DNA from: Thereva unica
Lineage: Eukaryota > Arthropoda > Insecta > Diptera > Therevidae
Direction of reading: 5' to 3'
NCBI GenBank assembly: GCA_949987705.1
Contig: OX465282.1
Coordinates: 81,518,070 to 81,582,069 of the forward strand
DNA length: 64,000 nucleotides
A program made the translations under genes and the position numbers. Positions 39,630 through 49,723 of the stretch are shown in pieces (position 1 is the stretch's first letter; every line of letters begins with the position of its first letter). Below the pieces are notes generated by a model. It was not told where the DNA came from. It saw only the letters and a list, made by a program, of their open reading frames with translations, and did not search any database.

Positions 39630-39808
39630 TTAATTATTATTAGAATTAAAATTTTGCAGTACACCACGGCCAGAAAGAAATGCATTGCCACAATTTATAG
39701 TTGAATGTGATCCCATGCTAAAATCCAATGTTTCTTCAGTGTAGTTATAACTTGTGAAACCCTGTGTTTCCAATAAATTTGAACTTGATGCAGATATTGT
39801 TTGTGATA
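39630..39808 (-). pseudogene. Harbinger MADF protein, C-terminal end
   Basis: The minus strand VSQTISASSSNLLETQGFTS continues the MADF protein of exon 2 (49660-49128) across the LINE insertion and ends at a stop near 39630. It is Ser/Asn-rich and without known domain. The CCAC target duplication (39809-39812) marks the LINE edge. Confidence 0.75.
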
Positions 39809-39952
39809 CCACTTTTTTTCTTTTTTTTTTTTTATGTGACAGTGCTAAGCTCAGGAGTCACCCTTTGTACTACCAGTCCGTCATGTCATTTGTCACGTCA
39901 TGGTGCAATGTCTAGCAGTAAGCTTAGTACGGGGAGGGGAGGGGGGTATAGG

Positions 39953-42158
39953 TTAAGGGTTAAAAGGAACGGGGGGGTATTGAAGAAGGTGGTGATGAAC
40001 CCTGCGTTTGAACTCTTGGATGTTGTAGGAGCTCGGAAATCCTGACTGCGAGAGACTATTCCACAGTCGAGTTGTTCTATTAACAAACGAATTCATATCT
40101 TGTTGAGTGCGAGAAAGGGGGAGTTGCAGGTGAAGGGAATGAGACGAGTGGGCTAATCTGGTGTTGCGGTTATAAGATTGCCGTGGAGGCAGGAGAGCGT
40201 TTAACTCGGAGGAACAGTCATTATGATAGTAGCGATAAAATTTAGTCAATGCTGCTACATTCCTACGGTGGCTGAGGGGGTCGATGGTGGAGCCAGCGGT
40301 GTCGTCATCAATTAATTTAAGGGCCTTTTTTTGGACCTTATCTAACCATGCCAAGGTGGTTATTGGAGCGCCGCCCCAAACGAGGGAGTTATATTCGAGA
40401 AGAGGCCGAATGTAGGATTTATAAATAACAGCGCGGGCCGATGGCTGGAGGAGGAACTTGCACCTCTTAAGAAATCCCAAGCACTGGGATGCTTGTTTGG
40501 CGATTTGGAATATGTGATCATTCCAACGAAGGTCTTTGGCTAATGTCACGCCTAAGATGTGTAGGGATGGGTCGGCCTTTAGTTCAACGTCATCCACTGT
40601 CAAGGATGGTGAGGTGTTGAACTTCTTTTTTGAAATAAGACAGTACTTGGTTTTAGAGGGGTTGAATTTGACACGATTCTTCTCTCCCCAATATAGAATT
40701 AGTTTGATGTCTTTTTTAATAGAGTTGAACATTAGTTCACGATCATCAAGACAGGATCTGGCATGTGTCCGTCTTGTATCGAAGCTGTACGAGTAACGTA
40801 GAGTACCGTCGTCAGCGAAGCTGAGAAGTGGGTTGGAGGGGATTGAAAGTAGGTCATTTATAAAGATGAGAAAAAGGGCTGGTGATAAAATTGACCCCTG
40901 AGGGACCCCCGCAGAGATGAGGTGAGATTCAGATTTGACGCCATCCAATAATACCTTAATTGAACGGCCGGAAAGGAAACTCTCAACCCACTTATACAGA
41001 AGTAAGTCAATTCCAATAGCTTGGAGTTTAGCTAACAAGGCTGAGTGCCATACTCTATCAAAAGCCTTGGAGATATCCAAAGCAACCAAACTAGATTCGC
41101 CAGATCCATGCAAACTTCGGCTGAGGTGTTCTGTAAGGCAAACTAAAAGATCACCAGTGGATCTTTTTTGACGGAAGCCATACTGTTTGTCGCTGATAAG
41201 TTGGTTGGATTCTAGATATCCCATAAGCTTTTTGTTAATTATCGTCTCCATGGTTTTGGAGAGAATAGAAGTAATTGCTATTGGGCGGTAGTTGGAGGGA
41301 TCGCTGGAGTCACCTTTTTTCGGTATTGGCTGAACATGGGCAAGTTTCCAAGAGTCTGGGTAAACTCCGGAAGAGTATGATAGGGCAAAAAGTTTGCGCA
41401 GAGGTCTAGCCAAAGGTGAGGCGCATTGTTTTAAGACGATAGGGGGTATATTATCGGGTCCAGTCGATTTGTTTACATCGAGCTCCTTGAGGCACCTGTA
41501 CACCTCGCGAGTCCTGAAGAAAACCCTGTCCATTAGATGAGCGCTGAGCTCAAGAACCGGGGGTAGCATATCAGTTTGGGGTAAAGAAGAATTGGAAGCA
41601 AACAGAGATGCTAATAAATCGGCCTTGGATTTGCTGTCTGTTATCACCTTCTCATTGTGGATAAGTGAAGGAGTTGTGGATGAAGTGAAATTCTTCTTAA
41701 TGGAGCTTACCAAGGACCAGAAGTTCTTGCTACCAGAGGTTGCATTAAGGAGTTTACTTCTCAACTTGCTGTCAAATGAATTTTTGACATTCCTGATGGT
41801 GACTTTACAGGAATTTCTTAGTTTTATATACTCTGCACGGAGCGATTCACTCGGGGAGCTCTTGTAAGCTCGAAAGGCGGCTTCTTTATTTCTGATTGCA
41901 TTCATACACTCCTGATTAAACCATCTGTTGGGCCTAGCCTTCACAGATTTAGTAGTATGAGGAATGAACAAATGCATTCCTGCCTGTATGATCCTAGAAA
42001 TACGGGTAGCGGCAGAGTTGACGTTTTTGTTTCGGAAACACAGGTTCCAGTCAGTAGATTGGAAAAAATTAATAAGCCCCAACCAATTGGCCTTCCCATA
42101 ATGCCATACAGTTCTTCTAACTGGTTTGGGAGGGGTGGGAAATTTGAATGGGAAGCTA
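39953..42158 (-). CDS. LINE family A endonuclease end and RT (downstream of BEL/Pao)
   Basis: This is the 3' part of the single ORF. It starts at the end of the endonuclease (SASFPFKFPTPPKPVRRTVW) and carries linker, RT fingers (SNYRPIAITSILSKTME), catalytic ALDISKAFDRVWH and LSFADDGTLRYS, and the complete C-terminus (TRLWNSLSQSGFPSSYNIQ), stopping at 39953. The frame reads through into the BEL LTR upstream (to 42310) by chance. It is collinear with the 5' part at 48002-48709. No stop or frameshift is visible within it. Substitutions relative to the other copies are few. Confidence 0.88.
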
Positions 42159-42163
42159 GCACT

Positions 42164-42367
42164 TGTCAAAAATAAACTCAGCGGGAGATAAAAGACAGGA
42201 TAAATTTGTAATTGAAAGAAAATACTTTTACTTAACAACTTTATTAACGATTTATAATTTTCGGTACTTGCGCACTGTCCGGCATAATCGTCGCAACTGA
42301 TCTCTCTCACGCTAGAATGATGAGTCTAAGTATAGATGTACGAGTATATGTATGTAGATTTTCAACA
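42164..42367 (-). repeat. BEL/Pao 3' LTR
   Basis: 204 bp, identical to 47793-47996. The stop codon of the gag-pol ORF (TGA) lies in its first bases. The LTR is short for the superfamily. Confidence 0.95.
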
Positions 42368-45300
42368 TCCTCCGCCCGGCGCATCCGCAATATTGTTAGA
42401 TAATTCTAAGGGATACAGAAGTTGCACAGCTCTTCGAAACTTAGATCCATTGGCTAAGCGAACCTCACAAGCACGAATCTTCCCATCTCTTCCAGGAAAA
42501 GTAGACTCAACTCTCGCTAGCTTCCAAAGAACGCGCGGCAATGATGAGTCGTGTAGGAGAACCACGTCACCTACGTTGATATTTGTTGATGAAAGTCTCG
42601 CCGAATGATGCGCGGACCTGAGCTGCTGCAGGTATTCTGTTCTCCAACGTTTGATAAAAATATGTGTTGAGCGAAGGCGCGTCTTCCACGCAGAACGAAG
42701 ATCATTATCTTGAATCTTTGAAGAATCAACTTGAAGTGGCATTGAAAAACATCCAAGTAAAAAATGTGCAGGTGTCAGAGGGGAAAGATCTAAGGGATCA
42801 TCACTTATGTATGATAAAGGTCGAGAGTTAACCATGCATTCAGCCTCAGTCAAAAATGTATGTAGTTGCTCTGAAGTGAGCGTAGATCGTCCAACTGTGA
42901 CCCGTAGTATCTCCTTAACACTTTTAACTAGGCGCTCCCAAAAACCACCCCACCAGGGGGCACGCTCAGCTATGAAACTCCATTCTATCCCATGGTTACT
43001 AATGAAACCTTGTAATTGATCTGAGTATACTATATCTCCAAGTTGTTTGAGATCTTTAGATGCTCTTTTGAAGGTCATAGCATTATCTGAGATGAATCTT
43101 TTAGGAGTTCCTCTGCGCGATATAAAGCGCCTTATTGCCAGAATACAGGAATCGTTGTTCAAGCTAGGAACCAGTTCAAGATGAATGGCACGAACGGTAG
43201 CGCACGTAAATAATAAAATATACACCTTAGATGTAGCGATATCTCCGTCTGAAAGCTTCACATAAAGAGGGCCAGCAAAGTCTATGCCCGTTGTTTCGAA
43301 CGGCCGTGAAGCATTTAATCTACTTCTAGGTAGAGGTGCAAAAGGCTGAACAGCAGGCTTTCCCTTAAGGCGTTTACAAACGCCGCATTTCGCTAACGTT
43401 GATTTCACCAGCTGACGAGCTCTTAGAATCCAAAATTTCTCTCTAATGCGTACTAATGTAGTGTTGACTCCTCCGTGGAGTACTCGCTCGTGAGCGTCTA
43501 AAACAATAAGTTTTGAAAAATAACAATTTTTTGGTATAATTACTGGAAATTCTGCATCATATCCCATACTCGCTTCTTGTAGCCGAGTTTTAACTCGCAG
43601 CAAACCATTTTCATCCAAAACAGGGTCTAAGGAATAAATACTAGACGAAGATATTGACTTCCCACCTTTTAACGCTTTTATTTCTGCACTGTAAAACTGT
43701 CGTTGTACGAGCTGAATCCAAACTAACTCGGCCTTCTGAAGTTCGTTAGCTAATATATGAAGACTGGTATGTGAATCCTTTCGATGAAAAATGAAACGCA
43801 GCACGTATGCTGTTACTCGGAGAAGCCTTCGATAATTACTAAATTTTGTAATATCAACAGGTAGAACTTCTGTCTGGTTAACTTCTGGCTTGTATCCTTC
43901 ATCTGCAGCCATAAGGCAGGTTAGAGGCGACGTATTGTTAAGTTTGCAATTAGTTTGCGGCGAAGGCCAATCCTCAATCTTATTTGACAACCAGAGTGGT
44001 CCATGGAGCCACACTGATGCATGAACCAGTTTAACTGCACTTATCCCACGTGTCAGCAGGTCGGCAGGATTTTGATCTCCAGGGCAATGTTTCCAAGTAG
44101 CATTCTCAGTTAAATTCCTGATTTCAGTCACACGATGCACAATGTAAGGTTTCCATCTTCTTATATCTCCGTTTATCCAGTGGAGCGCGATGTTTGAGTC
44201 TGACCACAAGAATGCACAATCCCAGGTTACGTCAAGATTTTTCTGCAGGAAACTCAAGAGACGCGATGCTATCAAGGCAGCGGTCAATTCCAGCTTTGGT
44301 AAAGTGAGTTCGGAATCACCGGACGATTTAATGGGTGCAACTCTATTCCTCGAAGTAAGATACCTTACGCTAATGTCACCATCTTCGTTTAAGCTTCTGA
44401 TATAGGCGACTACTCCGTAGGCACTGAGACTAGCATCAGCAAATATGTGGAGTTGTACGTTGGTACGGTTAGAACTAGTGAAGACACATCTGGGTAATAC
44501 CATATTATTTAATACTTGCATATCCGCGATACAGGAATTCCAAGTTGTTAAGAGTTGGGGAGGCAGAGGCTCATTCCATTCAAGTTTAGATTTCCAAGTT
44601 TCCTGAAACAGTATCTTCAATCTTACCACGAAGGGTCCAAGTATACCTAGGGGATCGTATATACGAGCAACAAACTGGAGTATAATTCTCTTCGTAACGT
44701 TTTCCGTTGGCACCGATTGCATTACTTGCCGCAAATCAACAGTAATTTCATCAGTTGAATAAAACCATATTATACCCAAGACCTTTTGCAAATTGTTTGT
44801 AATGAGATGCTGTTGGATTCTGGATCGTAGCTCCTCGCTATTTGAATTCCATTTCCTTAAAGTCATGGAGGCTCGTTTTAATATATCGCAAGCATCAGTG
44901 TAAATTTCGTAGGCAGTCCGGTCATTGTCTACACTCAAGATTAAGTCATCCATATAGAAAGATCTTTGCAGTATTCGACACGTGTTTGGATATGAAAAAA
45001 ACTCGTTCTCTAAATGTTTCTTTAATGTAGATGTTAAAAGAAAAGGACTACAAGTAACTCCAAAAGGTACACGAGTCATTCGAAATTCATCGTAACTAGG
45101 GAGCTCACTTAAATTATCTACTTTGCGCTGAAACCAAAGGAACCGAAGAGCATCGCGATCCTGTTCTGCTAGAGAAATTTGCAGGAATGCCTTCTCGATG
45201 TCGGCCACTAAACCAATCCTACCAATACGGAAATTCAATAGCACAGACAGAATATCGGGTAGAAGGTTTGGTCCTGCAAATAAATTATCATTCAGAGATA

Positions 45301-47683
45301 AACTGTCTTGTGCTCGCGCTGACGCATCAAAAACGATCCTTGTTTTAGTAGTTACGCTTTCTTCTTTATAGACGGGTCGATGAGGCATGTAAAAAGTTCG
45401 CGAAGGAGTTTTTAGATCCGAATTTGCCCTCTCCGCAAACCCAGAATTTATTAATTCCCACATAGCGGAGTCATATTCCTGTAGCTTTCCAGTATTACGT
45501 TTTAATTTCCTAACTAAACCATCGAGTCGTATAAGTGCATTCTTCCGATTATCACTTAATTCTATTTTGTCGTTTCTCCACAAAAGAGATGCTTCATACC
45601 TTTGTCCTGTTTTTTTAATGTACTTATTTATGTCAACATTATTAGATTCTACGGCACTTGGATTATCTATGCCGATAGTTTCAAGGTCCCAAAACTGTTT
45701 AATCTGATTATCGGTATATAGACTTACTTGCAATGCCATCGTTTTTGTGCTCTGGCGTACTCCATCATCGTGTTGTTCGTCAGGAGCTGGCCCTTGTATG
45801 GTCCAGCCGAGAATGGTTTTTATTGCTGTTAAACGCGGCGATAATCTCTTAATGTGGTTATGATGTACGAAACTCCAGTAATAGTCTGCGCCAATGAGTA
45901 GGGAAATTCCACCTTCAGGATCACCGTTTTCTCTTGAATCTGCAAGGATAAAATTAGAAAAATCGGCACAGGTTAAATTAGGTACCGGCAAGGTGTCCAA
46001 ACAGATGTCTGGTGTTTCTACTGCCACGATTGTCACGTTTTCGTTGTAATGCTGGCTTCTAACTATAACCTTTACTCGATTGCAGACTCGTTGCGGAGGT
46101 GCTTCTGTGGTTCCAAATGGCAAAATGCTTATGACGACCGTGTCTACAATTTCTAAATTTAGCTTCCTTGAAACTTCTTCCCTAATATAGGATCGTTGAC
46201 TGCATCCGTCAAAAACAACTCTTGCGAACACTGATTCTGTTGTCTTTTCTGATGAGAGAAATGCACACGAAGTTTGCAGGTACACTTCAGATGACTGTTG
46301 GGAGGAAGAACACAAATTTGTTGTTTGTTTTACGACGGCTGCATTATTTTGATCGCATTTTTGTAAACGTTGGTCTGATAATTTGCGGCTGTAGCTGGGA
46401 TCACATAATGAAGTGGCATGATTGCCGGTGCATGTATTGCAGCGAATGGCTCGATTACGACACGTTTTAGAACTATGACCCCGTCTTGTACACTTAAAAC
46501 AGCGGCCTTCTCGTTTGAGCTTATCTTTTCGCTCAGAAATTGATAGATTAGCAGTACAATCCTCGGACTTATGCGAATTTAATTTGCAAAAACAACAATA
46601 AATCTTCACTTCACTCGGGAGTAATAAACCGGTTGCTGTTTTCATCATTTTGGGACTAGATTGCTTATGAGGAGGTCGAGCTTCATTTGCCTTTTCTAAA
46701 GATTCTACCTCTCTCTTTAGAAATTTCAATATAGGCGTAAATTGCTTATCACCGACAATACTAACAGAGCATACACTATCACTTGAACCAGGTTCGAGAT
46801 CTTTTGTTGATGATGACGATTCAACTTGGTCCAATACATCAGCAGTTATACGATGGAACTCGATTCTCAGTTCGGACGGCATACATTTAAGCAGCACACT
46901 TCTCAGCATTATAGAATAATGAGAAGTTGGAATGCCAATTGCGGTAAGTGACCTGGTGCTTGTTACGACAGAGTTGTAGAGGCGGCGTAGAGCAATTACA
47001 TCATAGCGGGAATGTACTGGAGATAAAGCCATCAGCTGTCGCATAGTCTTGTCTACGATTTTATCGTTGTCTCCATATTCATCTTTCAATAGAGTTATGG
47101 CCGTATCGTAATGGGATTGTGTTGGTGTAAGTCCTGCTATAGATTCTGCGGCTTGTCCAGTTAAGAGCGACTGCAAATAGTTGAACTTTTCTGCTCCATT
47201 CAAATTTAAATTTTCATGCACTGACGTGCGAAACTGCTCCCAAAATGGCAACCATTCCTTCAAGTCACCAGAAAACTTCTTGAGATTAAGCTTTGGCAAT
47301 TTCACTGAGCTTTGGTTCGTGGTAAGAAGATTTTGCTGATTACCTTCCATCGCCGCGTTTTGAGTTGATCTCAATTTAGCGAGGCGTTGCTTGATACGAG
47401 CTATCATGGATATGGCTTTATCGTCGTAGTCTGCAATAGACTCACATTCCTTGGAAATGTCCTCTGCCTTAATTGAATGTCGAACTGCGTTGTTAGCCTT
47501 ATTGAGACTATCTCTTGTTGCCGTTATGCGTTCCAAGAACACCATAAGTTCCTCTTCGATGGTATCAAAGTTTTCTGCATTTTGAGGTTTAACTTGCGAT
47601 TCAGGCGACTGTAGATATTCGGACACGCTCTTATGCAATTTAGTTAATTGTCCTCGATAAGTCGCTCTAGTAGTGATATCCAT
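42362..47683 (-). CDS. BEL/Pao Gag-Pol polyprotein
   Basis: This 1773-codon ORF is uninterrupted. Gag has a DUF1759-type capsid domain at about residues 125-290 (LPKLNLKKFSGDLKEWLPFW). Three Cys/His knuckles follow at about 363-376, 395-408 and 415-427. A protease-like region at about 486-560 reads VVFDGCSQRSYI (D-G instead of D-S/T-G). RT follows: RIVFDASAR, LVADIEKAFLQISL, and the YMDD box near residue 908. RNase H (HIFADASLSAYGVVAY) is near 1082. Integrase has a zinc finger near 1398-1440 (HERVLHGGV, CGVCKR) and a D-D-E core (TGIDFAGP, FISDNAMTF, FWERLVKSV). All RT and integrase catalytic residues are present. No frameshift separates Gag and Pol, so one product is made. The ORF ends in PGGGC, encoded by the polypurine tract. 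Confidence 0.96.
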   Translation of the reverse strand: MDITTRATYRGQLTKLHKSVSEYLQSPESQVKPQNAENFDTIEEELMVFLERITATRDSLNKANNAVRHSIKAEDISKECESIADYDDKAISMIARIKQRLAKLRSTQNAAMEGNQQNLLTTNQSSVKLPKLNLKKFSGDLKEWLPFWEQFRTSVHENLNLNGAEKFNYLQSLLTGQAAESIAGLTPTQSHYDTAITLLKDEYGDNDKIVDKTMRQLMALSPVHSRYDVIALRRLYNSVVTSTRSLTAIGIPTSHYSIMLRSVLLKCMPSELRIEFHRITADVLDQVESSSSTKDLEPGSSDSVCSVSIVGDKQFTPILKFLKREVESLEKANEARPPHKQSSPKMMKTATGLLLPSEVKIYCCFCKLNSHKSEDCTANLSISERKDKLKREGRCFKCTRRGHSSKTCRNRAIRCNTCTGNHATSLCDPSYSRKLSDQRLQKCDQNNAAVVKQTTNLCSSSQQSSEVYLQTSCAFLSSEKTTESVFARVVFDGCSQRSYIREEVSRKLNLEIVDTVVISILPFGTTEAPPQRVCNRVKVIVRSQHYNENVTIVAVETPDICLDTLPVPNLTCADFSNFILADSRENGDPEGGISLLIGADYYWSFVHHNHIKRLSPRLTAIKTILGWTIQGPAPDEQHDDGVRQSTKTMALQVSLYTDNQIKQFWDLETIGIDNPSAVESNNVDINKYIKKTGQRYEASLLWRNDKIELSDNRKNALIRLDGLVRKLKRNTGKLQEYDSAMWELINSGFAERANSDLKTPSRTFYMPHRPVYKEESVTTKTRIVFDASARAQDSLSLNDNLFAGPNLLPDILSVLLNFRIGRIGLVADIEKAFLQISLAEQDRDALRFLWFQRKVDNLSELPSYDEFRMTRVPFGVTCSPFLLTSTLKKHLENEFFSYPNTCRILQRSFYMDDLILSVDNDRTAYEIYTDACDILKRASMTLRKWNSNSEELRSRIQQHLITNNLQKVLGIIWFYSTDEITVDLRQVMQSVPTENVTKRIILQFVARIYDPLGILGPFVVRLKILFQETWKSKLEWNEPLPPQLLTTWNSCIADMQVLNNMVLPRCVFTSSNRTNVQLHIFADASLSAYGVVAYIRSLNEDGDISVRYLTSRNRVAPIKSSGDSELTLPKLELTAALIASRLLSFLQKNLDVTWDCAFLWSDSNIALHWINGDIRRWKPYIVHRVTEIRNLTENATWKHCPGDQNPADLLTRGISAVKLVHASVWLHGPLWLSNKIEDWPSPQTNCKLNNTSPLTCLMAADEGYKPEVNQTEVLPVDITKFSNYRRLLRVTAYVLRFIFHRKDSHTSLHILANELQKAELVWIQLVQRQFYSAEIKALKGGKSISSSSIYSLDPVLDENGLLRVKTRLQEASMGYDAEFPVIIPKNCYFSKLIVLDAHERVLHGGVNTTLVRIREKFWILRARQLVKSTLAKCGVCKRLKGKPAVQPFAPLPRSRLNASRPFETTGIDFAGPLYVKLSDGDIATSKVYILLFTCATVRAIHLELVPSLNNDSCILAIRRFISRRGTPKRFISDNAMTFKRASKDLKQLGDIVYSDQLQGFISNHGIEWSFIAERAPWWGGFWERLVKSVKEILRVTVGRSTLTSEQLHTFLTEAECMVNSRPLSYISDDPLDLSPLTPAHFLLGCFSMPLQVDSSKIQDNDLRSAWKTRLRSTHIFIKRWRTEYLQQLRSAHHSARLSSTNINVGDVVLLHDSSLPRVLWKLARVESTFPGRDGKIRACEVRLANGSKFRRAVQLLYPLELSNNIADAPGGGC

Positions 47684-47773
47684 TTTTTATTGACGACCGA
47701 TATTTCAACGAGTAATTTAACACCTTCTCTTTTCTTTCCGTTAGATTATCCTACTTAGTTATTACTTTACAAT

Positions 47774-47791
47774 TCCCGGGTTTCGGCACCA
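47774..47791 (-). promoter_or_regulatory. BEL/Pao primer-binding site
   Basis: On the minus strand TGGTGCCGAAACCCGGGA lies one base after the 5' LTR. It is where a host tRNA 3' end would prime minus-strand DNA synthesis. I do not assign the tRNA. The leader to the gag ATG is 90 bp. Confidence 0.8.
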
Positions 47792-47792
47792 A

Positions 47793-47996
47793 TGTCAAAA
47801 ATAAACTCAGCGGGAGATAAAAGACAGGATAAATTTGTAATTGAAAGAAAATACTTTTACTTAACAACTTTATTAACGATTTATAATTTTCGGTACTTGC
47901 GCACTGTCCGGCATAATCGTCGCAACTGATCTCTCTCACGCTAGAATGATGAGTCTAAGTATAGATGTACGAGTATATGTATGTAGATTTTCAACA
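47793..47996 (-). repeat. BEL/Pao 5' LTR
   Basis: 204 bp, identical to 42164-42367, including all internal bases I compared. Promoter and poly-A signals are expected here; AATAAA is present on the reverse strand only, so polyadenylation may use another hexamer. Confidence 0.95.
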
Positions 47997-48001
47997 GCAC
48001 T

Positions 48002-48709
48002 AACTAGGCAGTGGTCCGAATTGCCGAGAGGTGAATCAACTGTGACGGAATAACGCGCTGGATGAGAAGTTAGAAAAAGATCAAGGAGATAGGTTCCTTG
48101 ATCAGCAACATCAGGGACTCTCGTGGGATGATCAACAATTTGATGCAAATTATTGGTGTCTGCAAAGAGCTCGACGTCCTTGCCAGAAACACTGGTGCCA
48201 TTTGAGTAAGTCAGCCAGTTTACATTGTGAACATTGAAATCACCCGCAACGATGATTTCACACTCAGGATTGGACGACAAGAATCCCGAGATTTGTTCGG
48301 AAATAGTATCAAAAGATAAGGTGGAGGCTTCGTTACTTATGTTAGGGCTTCTGTATAGGAAGCAGAAGAATATGACGTGGCTTTGGAAAATGATTTTAAT
48401 CCAAAGATAATTAAAATCTGAAGTCGCGCTGGAAAATATTTTATAATAAGCCACGTCGTCCCTAACATAAATGGCAATACCCCTATGGGGGGAGAGGTTG
48501 TGCACTAAAGTGTACCCCGATATCTGGTAATGACTTAAGTCATTATCCGGTGATATTTGGGTTTCACTAAGTGCGAAAATTGGGGGTTTAAAATTCAGTA
48601 GGTGGCACTCAACAAAAGAGAAATTCGCATGAAGTCCACGAATGTTACATAAGTCAATGACAAAGCGTGACTCGTAACGGGACTTCGTTTGCGCGGGCTC
48701 TATCGCCAC
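48002..48709 (-). CDS. LINE family A endonuclease (5' part of the ORF)
   Basis: The APE-type endonuclease domain starts at ATG 48709 with MAIEPAQTKSRYES. Motifs: IDLCNIRGLHANFSFVE, FALSETQI (catalytic Glu), RGIAIYVRDDVAYYK, FFCFLYRSPN, IVAGDFNVHNVNWL and GNSDHCLVSA (catalytic SDH). It is interrupted by the BEL 5' LTR directly after LVSA. In the copy at 25312-26916 an ATG 16 codons upstream is present; here that Met is out of frame or lost, so the start could differ between copies. Confidence 0.88.
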
Positions 48710-49123
48710 ATTCTTGGAGATTTTTCACGGAATTACACTTGTCGCAACCATCAGGGTCAATGAAATTTGTCTGCGTCAAAGTGTTATGCCTTTTGAGACG
48801 GGGCAAACTTCATCGACCGACAGATTTTGGGCGCGACACTTGCAGGGCCGAGAATGGAGTGAGGGTAGTATAGGAAGCAAAGGGAACTTACTTGCGCTGT
48901 TCGTCGGTCGCTGGTCTGTAGAAGGGTGATGAAGCCTTCGCTTTAGCCTGCAGCACGATTTTTTTCACTGTTTTTTTATTGTACACAATAATTTTATCCC
49001 GTTTTTATTTTATTTTTGTTATTATTTTTTGTTTGTTTCTTTCTCGGGGGGTTTTTTTTTTGTGGCGTGTTTCACGGACCGGATCAGCACACGTCCGCAC
49101 TCCTCGCTATCCACGGCCAAACT
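48710..49123 (-). other. LINE family A 5' UTR
   Basis: About 410 bp without ORF. It contains poly-T tracts (48960-49060 on the plus strand) and a motif GCGCAA|GTAAGT at about 48890 resembling a splice donor. The same region exists at 26917-27266 and, in the deleted derivative, at 1019-1270. LINEs usually hold an internal promoter here. Confidence 0.7.
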
Positions 49124-49127
49124 CCAC

Positions 49128-49660
49128 TTGTTCATTAAGCTCATTCAGTTCGATTTCTGTGAAGTGACTAGCCAGTTTTAACTTTAATATTGATTGAGTC
49201 CTTGGTCGGAATGTTTTAAAAGTTGCAGCGTAACTCAGGAACAAGTGATCCACCCCGTCAATATTTTTTTCCTGTGATTTATTGCTTTGTAAAAAGGTAA
49301 TCACTTTGTCAACTTCTGAACCTGTAGAAATATTTTCTTTGGCTTCACTATGTGACCTCATTTTCTTCCTCGGTGGAGGGAGCATTTCTGGTGGTGAATC
49401 GAGTTGATTCGATTCATCATTGTTGGTCACTAGCGGCGACGTAGGCTCTTGTGAGGGGCTTCCACCCCCAATTTCTCTTGCCACTTGTGTGATATTGCTA
49501 CTCTGGAGACGATATTTAAGCGTATCATCCAGAAATGACATTTGACTACTCCATGGCCACTTCGAATATTTTGTGGCCTGCCCTGTTTCACCTTTTTTGG
49601 TCTTCTTGAACCTCATATAAGAGTCACGTAAATTTTTCCATTTTGTTTTCGCTGCATCAC
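49128..49660 (-). CDS. Harbinger MADF-domain protein, exon 2
   Basis: The exon starts at the acceptor GTTTCAG|GTGATG (49660) with SDAAKTKWKNLRDSYMRFKK, the second half of a MADF (Myb/SANT-like) DNA-binding domain. A Ser/Pro-rich linker with a basic PPPRKKMRSH nuclear-localisation-like stretch follows. A BESS-type motif region is at about 49240-49170 (HLFLSYAATFKTFRPRTQSI). The LINE interrupts at 49127. In Harbinger elements this partner protein binds the element ends and takes the transposase to the nucleus. Confidence 0.82.
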
Positions 49661-49723
49661 CTGAAACAATACATGTAAATACAATATCTTTGTTAAGTTA
49701 ACGAGGCATTGATTTCTTTTCAG

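Larger units (their letters stand above)
42164..47996 (-). mobile_element. Intact BEL/Pao LTR retrotransposon
   Basis: Two 204 bp LTRs (42164-42367 and 47793-47996) are identical in my reading. They start TGTTGAAAATC and end TTTTTGACA on the coding strand. A 5 bp target duplication GCACT lies at 42159-42163 and 47997-48001, as expected for BEL/Pao. The primer-binding site after the 5' LTR begins TGGTGCCGAAACCCGGG, and a purine-rich tract (GGGCGGAGGA) precedes the 3' LTR. One long ORF spans the interior. It inserted into the endonuclease region of the LINE. Confidence 0.97.
39813..49123 (-). mobile_element. LINE family A, full-length, interrupted by BEL/Pao
   Basis: The copy extends from its 5' end (AGTTTGGCC at 49123) to a poly-A tail (39813-39832 on the minus strand). 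The target duplication CCAC lies at 39809-39812 and 49124-49127. The element without the BEL insert is about 3.47 kb. It has a ~410 bp 5' UTR, a single endonuclease-RT ORF with no visible damage except the insertion, and a 3' UTR. It is the best reference copy of the family here. Confidence 0.92.

Noticed and set aside
42164..42367. Solo or foreign LTR in the LINE
   Set aside because: Its identical partner at 47793-47996, the shared GCACT duplication and the joint gag-pol show it is the 3' LTR of one element.
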